Shown here one piece after another: positions 46,090 to 54,623 of a stretch of 64,000 nt of DNA (its first letter is position 1; the number at the start of each line of letters is the position of its first letter). This DNA comes from Blastopirellula sp. J2-11. Its GTDB lineage: Bacteria > Planctomycetota > Planctomycetia > Pirellulales > Pirellulaceae. The position numbers were made by a program, and so were the translations under genes. The DNA lies in assembly GCF_024584705.1 (NCBI RefSeq), contig NZ_CP097384.1, positions 5,084,001 to 5,148,000 of the forward strand. The letters are read 5' to 3'. Below the pieces are notes generated by a model, which was not told where the DNA came from, did not search any database, and saw only the letters and a list, made by a program, of their open reading frames with translations.

Positions 46090-46518
46090 ATGAACTGGAA
46101 GTCGGATTTCTATTCACAGAGCGCTCAGTACGCGCTGCTTGTGACGATCCTGCTTGCACCCGTTGGCTGCAGCCAATCCAACGGTCTAGAGCGCTATAGC
46201 GTCTCTGGCGAAGTCCGGTATGACGGCAAACCGGCGCCACTGGGCGAGATCATGTTCTTGCCCGATCGTGACGCCGCAAATCCTGGGCCCGGATCGATCG
46301 TCGAATACCGCGACGGCAAGTTTAACTTGCAAGACAAAGGAGTGATCGGCGGCGCCTATCGACTGCGCATCACCGGCTACGATGGAATTCCGGTGCGAAT
46401 GGAGAGCGGAGTTGATCCCGGCGGTCGTCAAATTTTTCCGCCGTACGAAATGACATACGAGTTTCCGAAAGAGGACACGACGTTAGTGATCGATATTCCT
46501 CAACGAAAGTCACGTTAA
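46090..46518 (+). CDS. Small lipoprotein paired with DUF1559 copy 4
   Basis: 142 residues. Signal peptide with lipobox APVGC (Cys near 27), then SVSGEVRYDGKPAPLGEIMF, a transthyretin/carboxypeptidase-regulatory-like beta domain, and a tail with VIDIPQ. GGAGGAG precedes the ATG. It follows DUF1559 copy 4 by 36 bp and is followed by a strong terminator, so the two genes form one unit. The same kind of lipoprotein is divergent to DUF1559 copy 1. Confidence 0.78.
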   Translation: MNWKSDFYSQSAQYALLVTILLAPVGCSQSNGLERYSVSGEVRYDGKPAPLGEIMFLPDRDAANPGPGSIVEYRDGKFNLQDKGVIGGAYRLRITGYDGIPVRMESGVDPGGRQIFPPYEMTYEFPKEDTTLVIDIPQRKSR

Positions 46519-46545
46519 TTCTCTCCGGCTGTTGTTCACCCATTG

Positions 46546-46578
46546 GGCCGACGCATCTCTCCGATCGTCGGCCTTTTT
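46546..46578 (+). terminator. Rho-independent terminator after the lipoprotein
   Basis: GGCCGACG (46546-46553) pairs with CGTCGGCC (46566-46573), followed by TTTTT. Confidence 0.88.
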
Positions 46579-46677
46579 GGTTCTTGCCGCCAAGAAAGCC
46601 AATCTGCCGCGGTTGGCGTTGTTCCTCAGTAGCGTACAATCGACTCCGACACATCCGTTGTGAATTGGGAGAAACGC

Positions 46678-46842
46678 TTGAATACGCCGCTGCTTGTCGC
46701 CGCCAGCGTGATCATTCCGCTTATCTGGGGATGGGGAACGCATCTGCTGTTCACTTGGATTTGGCCTCCCCAATCGGCTCGCAGCGTTGATTCCAACGAT
46801 CCGCAGCCCCCGCAAGGACCTCCGTTCGACTATCAGATCTAA
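46678..46842 (+). CDS. Small single-pass membrane protein, unknown function
   Basis: 54 residues from TTG 46678, which has GGGAGA six bases upstream (a GTG at 46660 is the longer option). One hydrophobic helix (LLVAASVIIPLIWGWGTHLL) is followed by a Pro-rich tail ending PPFDYQI. It lies 10 bp before the TauE/SafE gene on the same strand, so it may be a small accessory subunit. There is no family match by eye. Confidence 0.5.
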   Translation: MNTPLLVAASVIIPLIWGWGTHLLFTWIWPPQSARSVDSNDPQPPQGPPFDYQI

Positions 46843-46852
46843 GGTCCGTGTA

Positions 46853-47641
46853 ATGATCTCTCCTGAAATTCAAGAGTTCCTGCGTTACGCGCCGATCGGC
46901 TTTCTGGTCGGCGGCTATGGAACGTTGGTCGGCGCCGGAGGCGGATCGGTGTTGGTGCCGATCTTGCTGATGATGATGCCGGATGAATCTCCCGCCAAGA
47001 TTACGGCGATCTCGCTGGCGGTCGTCTTCTTCAACGCCTACTCCGGCACGGTCGCCTACATGCGAATGGGGCGCATCGACTATCGCGCCGGCACGATCTT
47101 CACCGTCGCAGGCATTCCCGGCGCGATCCTCGGTACAATGCTCGTACGAGCGATGCCGCGGGAATTATTTGACCCGATCTTCGGCACGCTGCTGGTTCTC
47201 ATCGGCGCTTGGCTATTCTCCAATCCGCTAGGATCAACCAGCGATACGGACAACACGAACCAACCGATCGCTGGGACGCGGATGTTGATCGGCTCGCTCG
47301 GCAGCGCCTATATCGGCGTCGTCTCCAGTTTACTGGGGATCGGCGGCGGAATCATTCACGTGCCGTTTTTGATCCGCGCCTTGAAGATGCCCCCTCACTT
47401 CGCCACGGCGACCTCTCACTTTGTTCTCACTTTTATCGCATTGACCGCGACGATTACGCACGTCTGCATGGGAGAGTTTCAGGGAGAACTCTCGACCACA
47501 ATGTATCTGGCGGTTGGCGTCATGATGGGCGCTCCGATCGGTGCGGCCGTTTCGACCAAACTGAAAGGTTCGCTCATCGTGAAAATGCTCGCCCTGGCGC
47601 TCTGCTTTGTCGGCATCCGGCTGTTAGTGCGGATGTTCTAA
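46853..47641 (+). CDS. TauE/SafE-family permease
   Basis: 262 residues with about eight TM helices. The N-terminal GFLVGGYGTLVGAGGGSVLVP and the repeat SLLGIGGGIIHVPFL are the twin Gly-rich motifs of the TauE/SafE (DUF81) family, exporters of sulfite or organosulfonates. Start ATG 46853 with AAGG upstream. The substrate cannot be named. Its stop is 9 bp from the convergent ilvA stop. Confidence 0.88.
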   Translation: MISPEIQEFLRYAPIGFLVGGYGTLVGAGGGSVLVPILLMMMPDESPAKITAISLAVVFFNAYSGTVAYMRMGRIDYRAGTIFTVAGIPGAILGTMLVRAMPRELFDPIFGTLLVLIGAWLFSNPLGSTSDTDNTNQPIAGTRMLIGSLGSAYIGVVSSLLGIGGGIIHVPFLIRALKMPPHFATATSHFVLTFIALTATITHVCMGEFQGELSTTMYLAVGVMMGAPIGAAVSTKLKGSLIVKMLALALCFVGIRLLVRMF

Positions 47642-47650
47642 AGCGTCCGC

Positions 47651-49228
47651 TTACAGAAAGAGTCGATAAGCCGGGTTGTTGGTCTCATCGACGCACGGAT
47701 AGGCCAGCCCGCTCAGAAATTCTTCGAAGCCGGTCATCTCGCTATCGGGCACTTGGAGCCCGGCCAAAATCCTCCCTACATCGCCTCCTTGGCTGCGATA
47801 GTGGAACAGGCTGATATTCCAACTAGGCGGCATGTGCGAGAGAAATTTCATCAGCGCGCCGGGGCGTTCCGGAAAATCGAAGCGATACAGCCGTTCGTTT
47901 TGGACATGCGGACTTCGCCCACCGACCATGTAACGGACATGCATTTTGGAGAGTTCGTCATTGGTCAAATCGACCGCAGCAAACGCATGCGTGTTCAGCT
48001 TCTCAATCATCTCGGCGGTATCTTGTCGGTTGGAAGTAGTGAGCCCGACAAAGACATGCGCCTGGGTTTTGTCCGACATGCGGTAATTGAATTCGGTGAT
48101 CCCGCGGGTACCCAACAACTCACACAAGCGTTTGAAACTGCCTGGTTGCTCCGGAATCGAAACGGCGATTAGAGCCTCACGCTGCTCACCCACTTCGGCC
48201 CGCTCAGCGACAAATCGCAGCCGATCAAAGTTCATGTTGGCGCCGCACGTGACGGCGATCAAGTTCGTTTCGCTCAGCTGCTTCTCGGCCGCGTATTGCT
48301 TCAGACCGGCGACGCTCAATGCGCCCGCAGGCTCCAAAATACTGCGAGTATCTTCAAACACATCTTTGATCGCGGCGCAAACGGCGTCGTTGTCGACCAC
48401 CACAAACTCGTCGACCAGCGCCTGCGTCATCCGGAAGGTTTCTTCGCCGACCAACTTTACCGCCGTGCCGTCAGAGAAGAGCCCGACCTCGTTCAGTTGG
48501 ACGCGTTGGCCTGCTTCGACCGATTGGACCATCGCATTAGAATCCGCGATCTGCACGCCGATCACTTTGATCTCAGGCCGGACCGCTTTGACATAAGCGG
48601 CGACGCCAGAGATCAAACCGCCTCCGCCGATGGCGCAAAAGATCGCGTGAATCGGTTGTTGCAATTGCTGTAAGATCTCCATCGCGATCGTCCCCTGACC
48701 GGCGATCACGTCAGGATCATCGAAAGGATGCACGAAAGTCAGCCCGTGCTCGACGGCAAGCTCGGTCGCATAGGCGTAGGCGTCTGAGTAGCTTTCGCCA
48801 TGCAGCGTGACCTCTCCATGAAACGAGCGAACCGCTTCAATCTTTAGCTGGGGAGTCGTCACCGGCATGACGATCATCGCACGACATCCCAAACGGTGGG
48901 CGCTGAGCGCCACTCCTTGCGCGTGATTTCCGGCCGAAGCGCAAATGACGCCGCGCGACAGTTGTTCCGGCGTCAGATGGGCCATCTTGTTGTAAGCGCC
49001 GCGCAGCTTGAAGCTGAACGATGGTTGATTGTCTTCCCGTTTGAACCAGACCGAATTGCCAATGCGCTTTGACAACCGGGCCGCTTGTTCCAGCGGCGAT
49101 TCGATCGCGACGTCATAAACCCGCGCGTTCAATATCTTGAGCAGGTAATCGGTCAAACCAAGCGGCTGACCGTCGGATGCCGCAGCGGGCGAAAGTTGAT
49201 TGTGGGGAGTTTGGCCGGGGCCCAGCAT
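47651..49228 (-). CDS. ilvA: Threonine deaminase (threonine ammonia-lyase)
   Basis: First step of isoleucine synthesis: threonine to 2-oxobutyrate. 525 residues: PLP-dependent catalytic domain (about 30-340) with Lys in FSFKLRGAYNK, glycine-rich phosphate loop in CAIGGGGLISG and SAGNHAQGVAL; then two ACT-like regulatory domains (starting about 350 and 440) that bind isoleucine/valine. The two-ACT layout is the biosynthetic rather than catabolic form. The gene has little space to its convergent neighbour. Confidence 0.95.
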   Translation of the reverse strand: MLGPGQTPHNQLSPAAASDGQPLGLTDYLLKILNARVYDVAIESPLEQAARLSKRIGNSVWFKREDNQPSFSFKLRGAYNKMAHLTPEQLSRGVICASAGNHAQGVALSAHRLGCRAMIVMPVTTPQLKIEAVRSFHGEVTLHGESYSDAYAYATELAVEHGLTFVHPFDDPDVIAGQGTIAMEILQQLQQPIHAIFCAIGGGGLISGVAAYVKAVRPEIKVIGVQIADSNAMVQSVEAGQRVQLNEVGLFSDGTAVKLVGEETFRMTQALVDEFVVVDNDAVCAAIKDVFEDTRSILEPAGALSVAGLKQYAAEKQLSETNLIAVTCGANMNFDRLRFVAERAEVGEQREALIAVSIPEQPGSFKRLCELLGTRGITEFNYRMSDKTQAHVFVGLTTSNRQDTAEMIEKLNTHAFAAVDLTNDELSKMHVRYMVGGRSPHVQNERLYRFDFPERPGALMKFLSHMPPSWNISLFHYRSQGGDVGRILAGLQVPDSEMTGFEEFLSGLAYPCVDETNNPAYRLFL

Positions 49229-49476
49229 AGATGTCTCGTCGCGAAAGAGGAAAACGTCCCTTCAATTATAACGAACAGTCTCCGTTTCTCCTGCATGAGA
49301 CCCCCAGAGTGCGCATCGAAGTTTCTGGAGAAATCTTTCTTTCTTCAAAACGGCTTCCGTCAACTTGCCTCCGACAAACAGTTCGCGTTAATAGATAAAA
49401 GGGCGAAAAACCGGAGCGAGAGCGAATCAACGCCGCTCGGTAAGATACTTCACGAACTACCAAGGAGGCGAAGAAC

Positions 49477-50508
49477 ATGGATTACCGACAACTCGGCGGA
49501 TCAGGGCTCAAAGTTCCCGTATTGAGCTTTGGAACCGGTACTTTTGGCGGCGGGGGAGAACTCTTTAAGGCCTGGGGAAGCACCGATGTCGCGGAAGCGA
49601 CCAAGCTGGTCGACATCTGTCTCGACGCAGGCCTGACCATGTTCGACTCGGCCGACATTTATTCGCAAGGCGCCGCCGAAGAGATTCTGGGCCAAGCGCT
49701 GCGTGGACGTCGCGAAAAGGTCTTGATCTCCACCAAAGGAACCTTCCGCAGCGGCGACGGTCCTAACGATGTCGGCTCGTCCCGGCATCATTTGATCCAA
49801 GCGGTCGAATCGAGTCTGCGGCGGTTAGGGACCGACTACATCGATCTCTATCAACTGCACGGCTTTGACGCGACGACACCGGTCGAAGAGACGCTGATGG
49901 CGCTCGACGACATGGTTCGCGCCGGTAAGATCCGTTACATCGGCTGCTCGAACTTCTCTGGCTGGCATCTGATGAAATCCTTGGCTGTCTCCGAAAAGTA
50001 CGGGCTCTCCCGTTACGTCGCTCATCAAGCCTATTATTCGCTGGTCGGTCGCGACTACGAATGGGAACTGATGCCGCTGGCCCTCGATCAAAAAGTAGGC
50101 GCCGTTGTCTGGAGCCCGCTCGGCTGGGGTCGCTTGACTGGCAAGATTCGCCGCGGAAAGCCGTTGCCCGAAAATACGCGTCTGCAAAGCCAGGTCGCCC
50201 GCGACATCGGCCCGCCGGTCTCCGATGAACATGTCTATGACGTGGTCGATGCGCTCGACAAAGTTGCCGCCGAAACCGGCAAGAGCGTCGCGCAGATCGC
50301 GCTGAACTGGGTGCTGCAGCGTCCATCGGTGGCGACGGTAATCGTCGGCGCTCGCAATGAAGAACAGCTGAAACAAAACCTGGACGTGGTCAACTGGAAC
50401 CTGACAGCACAGCAGATTGCGTTGCTCGATGAAGCCAGCGAGACAACGCTGGCCTATCCCTATTGGCACCAACGTAGCTTCGAAGAGCGGAACCCGCGAC
50501 CCGTTTAA
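49477..50508 (+). CDS. Aldo/keto reductase
   Basis: 343 residues, TIM-barrel NADPH-dependent oxidoreductase. Catalytic set: Asp and Tyr in FDSADIYSQGAAEEILG, Lys in ISTKGTF and His in YQLHGFD. The C-terminal GARNEEQLKQNLDVVNW binds the nucleotide. AAGGAGGCGAAG immediately upstream of ATG is a near-perfect ribosome-binding site. Substrate unknown. Divergent from ilvA. Confidence 0.92.
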   Translation: MDYRQLGGSGLKVPVLSFGTGTFGGGGELFKAWGSTDVAEATKLVDICLDAGLTMFDSADIYSQGAAEEILGQALRGRREKVLISTKGTFRSGDGPNDVGSSRHHLIQAVESSLRRLGTDYIDLYQLHGFDATTPVEETLMALDDMVRAGKIRYIGCSNFSGWHLMKSLAVSEKYGLSRYVAHQAYYSLVGRDYEWELMPLALDQKVGAVVWSPLGWGRLTGKIRRGKPLPENTRLQSQVARDIGPPVSDEHVYDVVDALDKVAAETGKSVAQIALNWVLQRPSVATVIVGARNEEQLKQNLDVVNWNLTAQQIALLDEASETTLAYPYWHQRSFEERNPRPV

Positions 50509-50524
50509 CGCAGTAATTGGATGG

Positions 50525-50553
50525 CCCGGTCAGTCTATTCAAAACTGGCCGGG
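50525..50553 (+). terminator. Hairpin after the aldo/keto reductase
   Basis: CCCGGTCAG (50525-50533) and CTGGCCGGG (50545-50553) form a nine-pair stem with one G-U. It is followed by TCGCTTT. Its right arm is shared with the repeat unit at 50547. Confidence 0.55.
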
Positions 50554-50572
50554 TCGCTTTAACAACAAGATG
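50547..50572. repeat. REP-like repeat unit (copy 1)
   Basis: A 26-bp sequence that differs at two positions from 53534-53559 (C/T and A/G). It overlaps the right arm of the hairpin above. The same motif occurs inverted at 53672. Confidence 0.55.
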
Positions 50573-50668
50573 ACTCATCATCCGGTTGCAAAGCCCCCAG
50601 ATCTCTCTCCCCCAAACAAGCTTTCTTACTACCGCATCCGCAACTATTTCGTGGCGATGCTCTCCGCG

Positions 50669-51247
50669 CTAACTCGAAGAATTCGAGTCCGACGCAAACA
50701 GGTCTGCTGGCAAAGTTTCTGCTCCTACGACCCCCACCAACAATTCAGGAGCAAGCGTTGCATCGGGGTTATTGGAATGAAGAACAGAAATATCGCCGGT
50801 CGTTTCAAAAACCACGGCGAGCACATCGTCTAGAGTGATCACGTTCGCCTCGCGTAACTTGCCGTAAATGTCTGCATGGGTGACGTTCGCCTTTCGCATG
50901 TTCTCTTCCAGTAGTCCTCCTCGCGACATCAATAGCATGGGCTGGTTGTCAACAATCTGACTGACGGACTTCGAACTTCGTCGGAGAAAGGCCACCAACC
51001 ACTGTCCGCCGAAAAGCGTAGCAATCGCGACCAGTCCGACAGACAGGGTCGGCGTCGAACCAGACATGGTCGACGCAAAGAGGGAGCCGACGGCGATCGT
51101 CATCGCAAAGTCGGCCGCCGATATTTTGGAGAAACTGCGCAAGCCGACAATCCGAGTATACGCGAGGATTGCCCCATAGGTGATGATCCCCGAGAGAACC
51201 ACCATCGCCAGTTCGCTCCATTCCGCGGTGATCCATTCGTCGATCAT
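50669..51247 (-). CDS. DUF421 (YetF-like) membrane protein
   Basis: 192 residues. Three TM helices in the first ~90 residues and a C-terminal soluble domain with the DUF421 pattern: YTRIVGLRSFSKISAADFAM, AVGSLFAS, then LLMSRGGLLEENMRKANVTH and ITLDDVLAVVFETTGDISVL. Family members (YetF, YcaP) are of unclear function. Single gene. Confidence 0.85.
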   Translation of the reverse strand: MIDEWITAEWSELAMVVLSGIITYGAILAYTRIVGLRSFSKISAADFAMTIAVGSLFASTMSGSTPTLSVGLVAIATLFGGQWLVAFLRRSSKSVSQIVDNQPMLLMSRGGLLEENMRKANVTHADIYGKLREANVITLDDVLAVVFETTGDISVLHSNNPDATLAPELLVGVVGAETLPADLFASDSNSSS

Positions 51248-51547
51248 TTCGAGATCTTCTTTCCGGATAACATTCGCTAGTTCGCGTTGATAGTAACGGC
51301 GTAATTATCGCAACTCTCGCCTGAAGAGCAAAAATTCGTCCACGGACAATCGTAGTGAATCTTCGTCCTGCTTGGCGCATGACGAGGCGGCATGTCTCAC
51401 GCGAACATCGCCGCCGGAGCCCGCCGCGTGCAGAACCAGAGACTCTGGCCCAGGCACAGTTGCTCATTTGACAACCATTTTCCGTGACGTAGATTTGCGA
51501 GATTTCTCTCGGCAACTCTTCCCTTCCCTCGCAGAGGCTTGCGGTCT
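51248..51547. other. Divergent intergenic region, DUF421/HXXEE
   Basis: 300 bp without a convincing gene, hairpin or repeat. It must hold both promoters. Confidence 0.45.
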
Positions 51548-52150
51548 ATGTCCATCCCTGAAAAAACGCCGGCTCCGCTGAAATGGCTGGATGACAATTG
51601 GCCGTTTGCCGGCGCGGTGACGATGATCTTTCTGCTGGGAATGTTGCCGCTCGTCGCTGGCGTCTGGTCCTTTGCCCTCGTGCTGGTTTTGCTGCAGCTG
51701 ATCGTCTATCTAGCGCACCAACTGGAAGAACATCTGGGCGATCGATTTCGCCGCTTCGTCAACGAGAACGTCGCCGGCGGATACGAAGCGTTGACGCCGC
51801 GGGCCACCATGTGGATCAACGTGGGCGGCGTGTGGATCGTCTACTTTGCAGCGCTGCTGATGGCCGGACTGTTCGACGTCGGTTGGGGATTGATCGCCGT
51901 TTACACGATGCTGCTCAACGCTTTGGCCCATATCGCCGCAACCCTGGCGATGCACCGCTACAATCCTGGCCTCTGGACGGCGATCTTTTTGTTTTTGCCG
52001 GTCGGCGGTTTTACCTGGATCATCTTGAGCGAAAGCAACGGCCTGGGAATGCTGGCCCATGTGGTCGGCCTGGCGGTCGCTCTCGCGATCCATATTGGGA
52101 TCGTGCTGAGCGTCAAACATCGTCAGCAGTTGTTGATGCAAACGGCGTAA
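51548..52150 (+). CDS. HXXEE-domain membrane protein
   Basis: 200 residues with about five to six TM helices. AHQLEEHLGDRFRRF, with H-x-x-E-E, is the signature of the HXXEE family, and a later conserved-looking AHIAATLAMHRYNPGLWTA follows the expected order. Family function is unknown. ATG 51548 has AGAGG 11 bases upstream; TTG 51539 is the alternative. Confidence 0.78.
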   Translation: MSIPEKTPAPLKWLDDNWPFAGAVTMIFLLGMLPLVAGVWSFALVLVLLQLIVYLAHQLEEHLGDRFRRFVNENVAGGYEALTPRATMWINVGGVWIVYFAALLMAGLFDVGWGLIAVYTMLLNALAHIAATLAMHRYNPGLWTAIFLFLPVGGFTWIILSESNGLGMLAHVVGLAVALAIHIGIVLSVKHRQQLLMQTA

Positions 52151-52189
52151 AGCGAAGCACGCCGCTTTTCGAATTCGCAAAATTGTCTC

Positions 52190-52218
52190 TTGCTTAGGAA
52201 TTCAAAACCCGATACAAA
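52190..52218 (+). promoter_or_regulatory. Predicted promoter for the Y-family polymerase
   Basis: TTGCTT (52190-52195), a 17-nt spacer and TACAAA (52213-52218; 4/6 to TATAAT). The LexA-type box begins at the next base, over the predicted start of transcription. Confidence 0.45.
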
Positions 52219-52234
52219 GTGAACATAAGTTCAC
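52219..52234. promoter_or_regulatory. LexA-type SOS box
   Basis: GTGAACATAAGTTCAC is a perfect inverted repeat (GTGAAC-N4-GTTCAC) containing GAAC-N4-GTTC, the core of the Bacillus-type LexA operator. It overlaps the start region of a DNA-damage polymerase gene, 24 bp before its ATG, so SOS control is a reasonable inference. Confidence 0.7.
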
Positions 52235-52257
52235 CATCAGTATTGGAGGCGAGCGCC

Positions 52258-53481
52258 ATGGAAGCCATGAACTGGCTTTGGATGGACATGAATTCCTATT
52301 TCGCCTCGGTGGAGCAGCAATTGCGGCCCGAGTTGCGCAAACAACCGGTCGGCGTTGTTCCGCTCGATACCGATCGTACCTGCATCATTGCGGCCAGTTA
52401 CGACGCGAAACGTTTCGGCGTCAAAGTGGGGACGAAGGTCTATGATGCGCGGCGACTTTGTCCCGGCATTCAGCTGATCAAAGCGCGGCCCGATGTCTAT
52501 GTAAAGATGCATCATCGATTGCTCGCATCGGTCGAGAAGTGTGCTCCGATCGAGCGAATCTATTCGATCGATGAATGGACGATTCGCCTTCTTGGCGCCG
52601 ATCGACAGCTTGAGCAAGCTCGTCGCCTGGCGTATCGCATCAAGCGTCAAGTCGCCCACGAGATCGGCCTCTGGATGTCTTGCTCGATTGGGATCGCGGC
52701 CTCACGTCTGCTGGCCAAGATCGCCGCCGGTTTAGAAAAGCCGCATGGACTAACCGCTTTGCCGCAGGAAGCGCTGCCAGAGCGGATTGAACATTTGTCG
52801 CTGACCAAGCTGAACGGCGTCAATGTCGGAATCGAACGTCGCTTAAACCAGCACGGGGTGACCAACGTTCGCGAGCTCTGGAATCTGAACCGCGACGAGA
52901 TGACGCGTGCCTGGGGTTCGATCTCCGGATCGCGTTGGTGGGCAGGGCTGCATGGAATCGATGAGCCGGAACCGCCCACGCGGCGACAATCGATGAGTCA
53001 CGGCAACGTCCTTGATCCGCAGTTTCGCACCGCCGAAGGCGCTCATTGCATCTTGGTAAAGCTGATCTGCAAACTGGCCCAGCGATTGCGCCGCTCGGGC
53101 TACTTCGCCAATGTGCTGCAGCTCTCGCTCAAGGATGTGCGCGGCGGACGCTTTGAAACCAAGACGCCGATTCCTTGCCTGCAAGATACCCCTTCGCTGC
53201 TGCTGCAGTTTGAGAAGCTCTGGAAAAGTCGCCCAGTCAGCAACACGCCGCTACTCAAAGTAGACGTTTGCGTCAGCGATCTACGCCTGGCGTCGCAGGT
53301 AACGCGATCGCTGTTTCAAGAGCTGGAACAGCCGTGTAAATTGTCGGCGGTGCTGGACGAGATCACCGATCGCTGGGGACCATCAGCCCTCTTCTTCGGT
53401 TCGATCCATCGCTATCAACACGCGATGGAAGAAAAAATCGCCTTCGGTCGGATCCCGGAAAACCGCTCCTCCACTTCCTAG
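52258..53481 (+). CDS. Y-family DNA polymerase (UmuC/ImuB-like translesion polymerase)
   Basis: 407 residues from ATG 52258, with GGAGG eight bases upstream; the 13 codons before it lie in the operator. Y-family motifs: DMNSYFASVEQQ (first catalytic Asp), YSIDEW (Asp-Glu pair), and SCSIGIAASRLLAKIA. This keeps the catalytic acidic residues, so it is predicted active. The C-terminal part has the little-finger region and WGPSALFF, resembling UmuC. No umuD, imuA or dnaE2 lies beside it. Likely damage-induced mutagenic polymerase. Confidence 0.88.
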   Translation: MEAMNWLWMDMNSYFASVEQQLRPELRKQPVGVVPLDTDRTCIIAASYDAKRFGVKVGTKVYDARRLCPGIQLIKARPDVYVKMHHRLLASVEKCAPIERIYSIDEWTIRLLGADRQLEQARRLAYRIKRQVAHEIGLWMSCSIGIAASRLLAKIAAGLEKPHGLTALPQEALPERIEHLSLTKLNGVNVGIERRLNQHGVTNVRELWNLNRDEMTRAWGSISGSRWWAGLHGIDEPEPPTRRQSMSHGNVLDPQFRTAEGAHCILVKLICKLAQRLRRSGYFANVLQLSLKDVRGGRFETKTPIPCLQDTPSLLLQFEKLWKSRPVSNTPLLKVDVCVSDLRLASQVTRSLFQELEQPCKLSAVLDEITDRWGPSALFFGSIHRYQHAMEEKIAFGRIPENRSSTS

Positions 53482-53533
53482 CCTGCAGCGAAATATGCCG
53501 GAATTGAAAAAGGGAATAGGGAATACGGTAAAC

Positions 53534-53559
53534 GGCCGGGTTGCTTTAGCAACAAGATG
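53534..53559 (+). repeat. REP-like repeat unit (copy 2)
   Basis: A 26-bp unit ending in TTTAGCAACAAGATG. Inside it GTTGC-TTTA-GCAAC forms a small hairpin. It matches 50547-50572 with two mismatches and is mirrored at 53672-53693. Confidence 0.55.
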
Positions 53560-53671
53560 CTGCGCTATCGGCTCCAAACTTACAACGCGCCCTAACCTCT
53601 CGCATGCGCCAATACCGATCGCGATTGGAATGGGGAAAAGCTTTGCAACCACATGGAGAAACATCTTGTTG

Positions 53672-53693
53672 CTGTCGCAACCCAACCCGAGAA
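53672..53693 (-). repeat. REP-like repeat unit (copy 3, inverted)
   Basis: CATCTTGTTGCT-GTC-GCAACCC is the reverse complement of copy 2 except for three bases in the loop. Copies 2 and 3 face each other across about 112 bp, as in REP doublets or small non-autonomous elements. Confidence 0.5.
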
Positions 53694-53810
53694 AATTGCG
53701 CAACTTCTAGATCAATCACAACGTGCGAAGTAAGCTCGAAAGAGGTAAAATTGGCGAGAACCCTATCTCACGGTCGCTAGGCGGCTTTCATCGTGACGGA
53801 GTACATTCTC

Positions 53811-54623
53811 ATGAAGTTCTCATTCGCTCCTACGTTTCTGGTTATAAGTATTGGCGCCGCGTTCTTGGCGATCGGCTGTACGCCTGCGGATCAGACTCCC
53901 ACAGCATCCGCCGAAAAGAAATCGCTGACCGTTGCGATTTCGCCCGACATTCCGCCGTATGTGCTTGACCAAGCGACCAGCGGATTGGAAGTCGAACTGC
54001 TTCAGGCCGCCCTGCCCGACTACGAACTGAACTTCGTTCAAATGCCGTATGAAGCATTGGAGACCGCCGTGCCGCAACAGAAAGCGGCGATTTCTGTGGG
54101 CATTCGCCAAGAGAATGACCACGAATTTGATTCCCATGATTTCATCGCCTTCTCGAATGTGGCCATCGTGAAAAAGTCGGCCGACATGCAAGTCGCCAGC
54201 GTCGGCGATCTCGGCAAGTATGAGGTTTTGACCTGGCAAAACGCTTATACCGAACTGGGAGACCAATTCAAAACGATGTTCGCCCCCGGCGGTCCGGATC
54301 ACGACCACTACAAAGAAGTCGCCGATCAAAAAGAGCAAGTCGAGCAGTTCTGGAAATCGGACAACGCCGTCATTGTGATCGACCGCAACATTTTCGATCA
54401 CTTTTCCCAGTCGCTTGGTCATTCGCTGGAGGATGTCCGTGATGTCGAACTTTTCCCCGGCGTCACCAGTTTTAAAGTTGGTTTCGCCGAGGAGTCGCTG
54501 CGAGACAAGTTCAACGATCGTCTGACGGAACTATGCAGCAGTGGAAAGTACCAGAAGTTGCTGGACAAATATCAGGTTCACCTTCCAGAAACTCCTTGCG
54601 ATGCAAAGCAGGAAAACCACTAA
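53811..54623 (+). CDS. Amino-acid-type ABC solute-binding lipoprotein
   Basis: 270 residues. Signal peptide with lipobox AIGC, then a family-3 solute-binding protein fold (LTVAISPDIPPYVLDQAT, GLEVELLQAALPDY). Within the two-lobe domain, MPYEALETAVPQQKAAISVG fits, and GVTSFKVGFAEESLRDKFND is the usual C-terminal block. It would capture a small solute in the periplasm. No permease or ATPase gene is next to it, so the transporter partner is elsewhere. Start ATG 53811; a GTG at 53793 is less likely. Confidence 0.82.
   Translation: MKFSFAPTFLVISIGAAFLAIGCTPADQTPTASAEKKSLTVAISPDIPPYVLDQATSGLEVELLQAALPDYELNFVQMPYEALETAVPQQKAAISVGIRQENDHEFDSHDFIAFSNVAIVKKSADMQVASVGDLGKYEVLTWQNAYTELGDQFKTMFAPGGPDHDHYKEVADQKEQVEQFWKSDNAVIVIDRNIFDHFSQSLGHSLEDVRDVELFPGVTSFKVGFAEESLRDKFNDRLTELCSSGKYQKLLDKYQVHLPETPCDAKQENH

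Larger units (their letters stand above)
53482..53810. other. Intergenic region with REP-like repeats
   Basis: 329 bp between the polymerase and solute-binding genes. It holds the inverted repeat units at 53534-53559 and 53672-53693. The 106-residue minus-strand frame crossing it (53383-53703) reads through the repeats and is not believed to be a gene. Confidence 0.5.

Noticed and set aside
53383-53703. 106-residue minus-strand frame
   Set aside because: It runs through the repeat units and the end of the polymerase gene; its peptide HLVAKATRP recurs at 50547 only because of the repeat.
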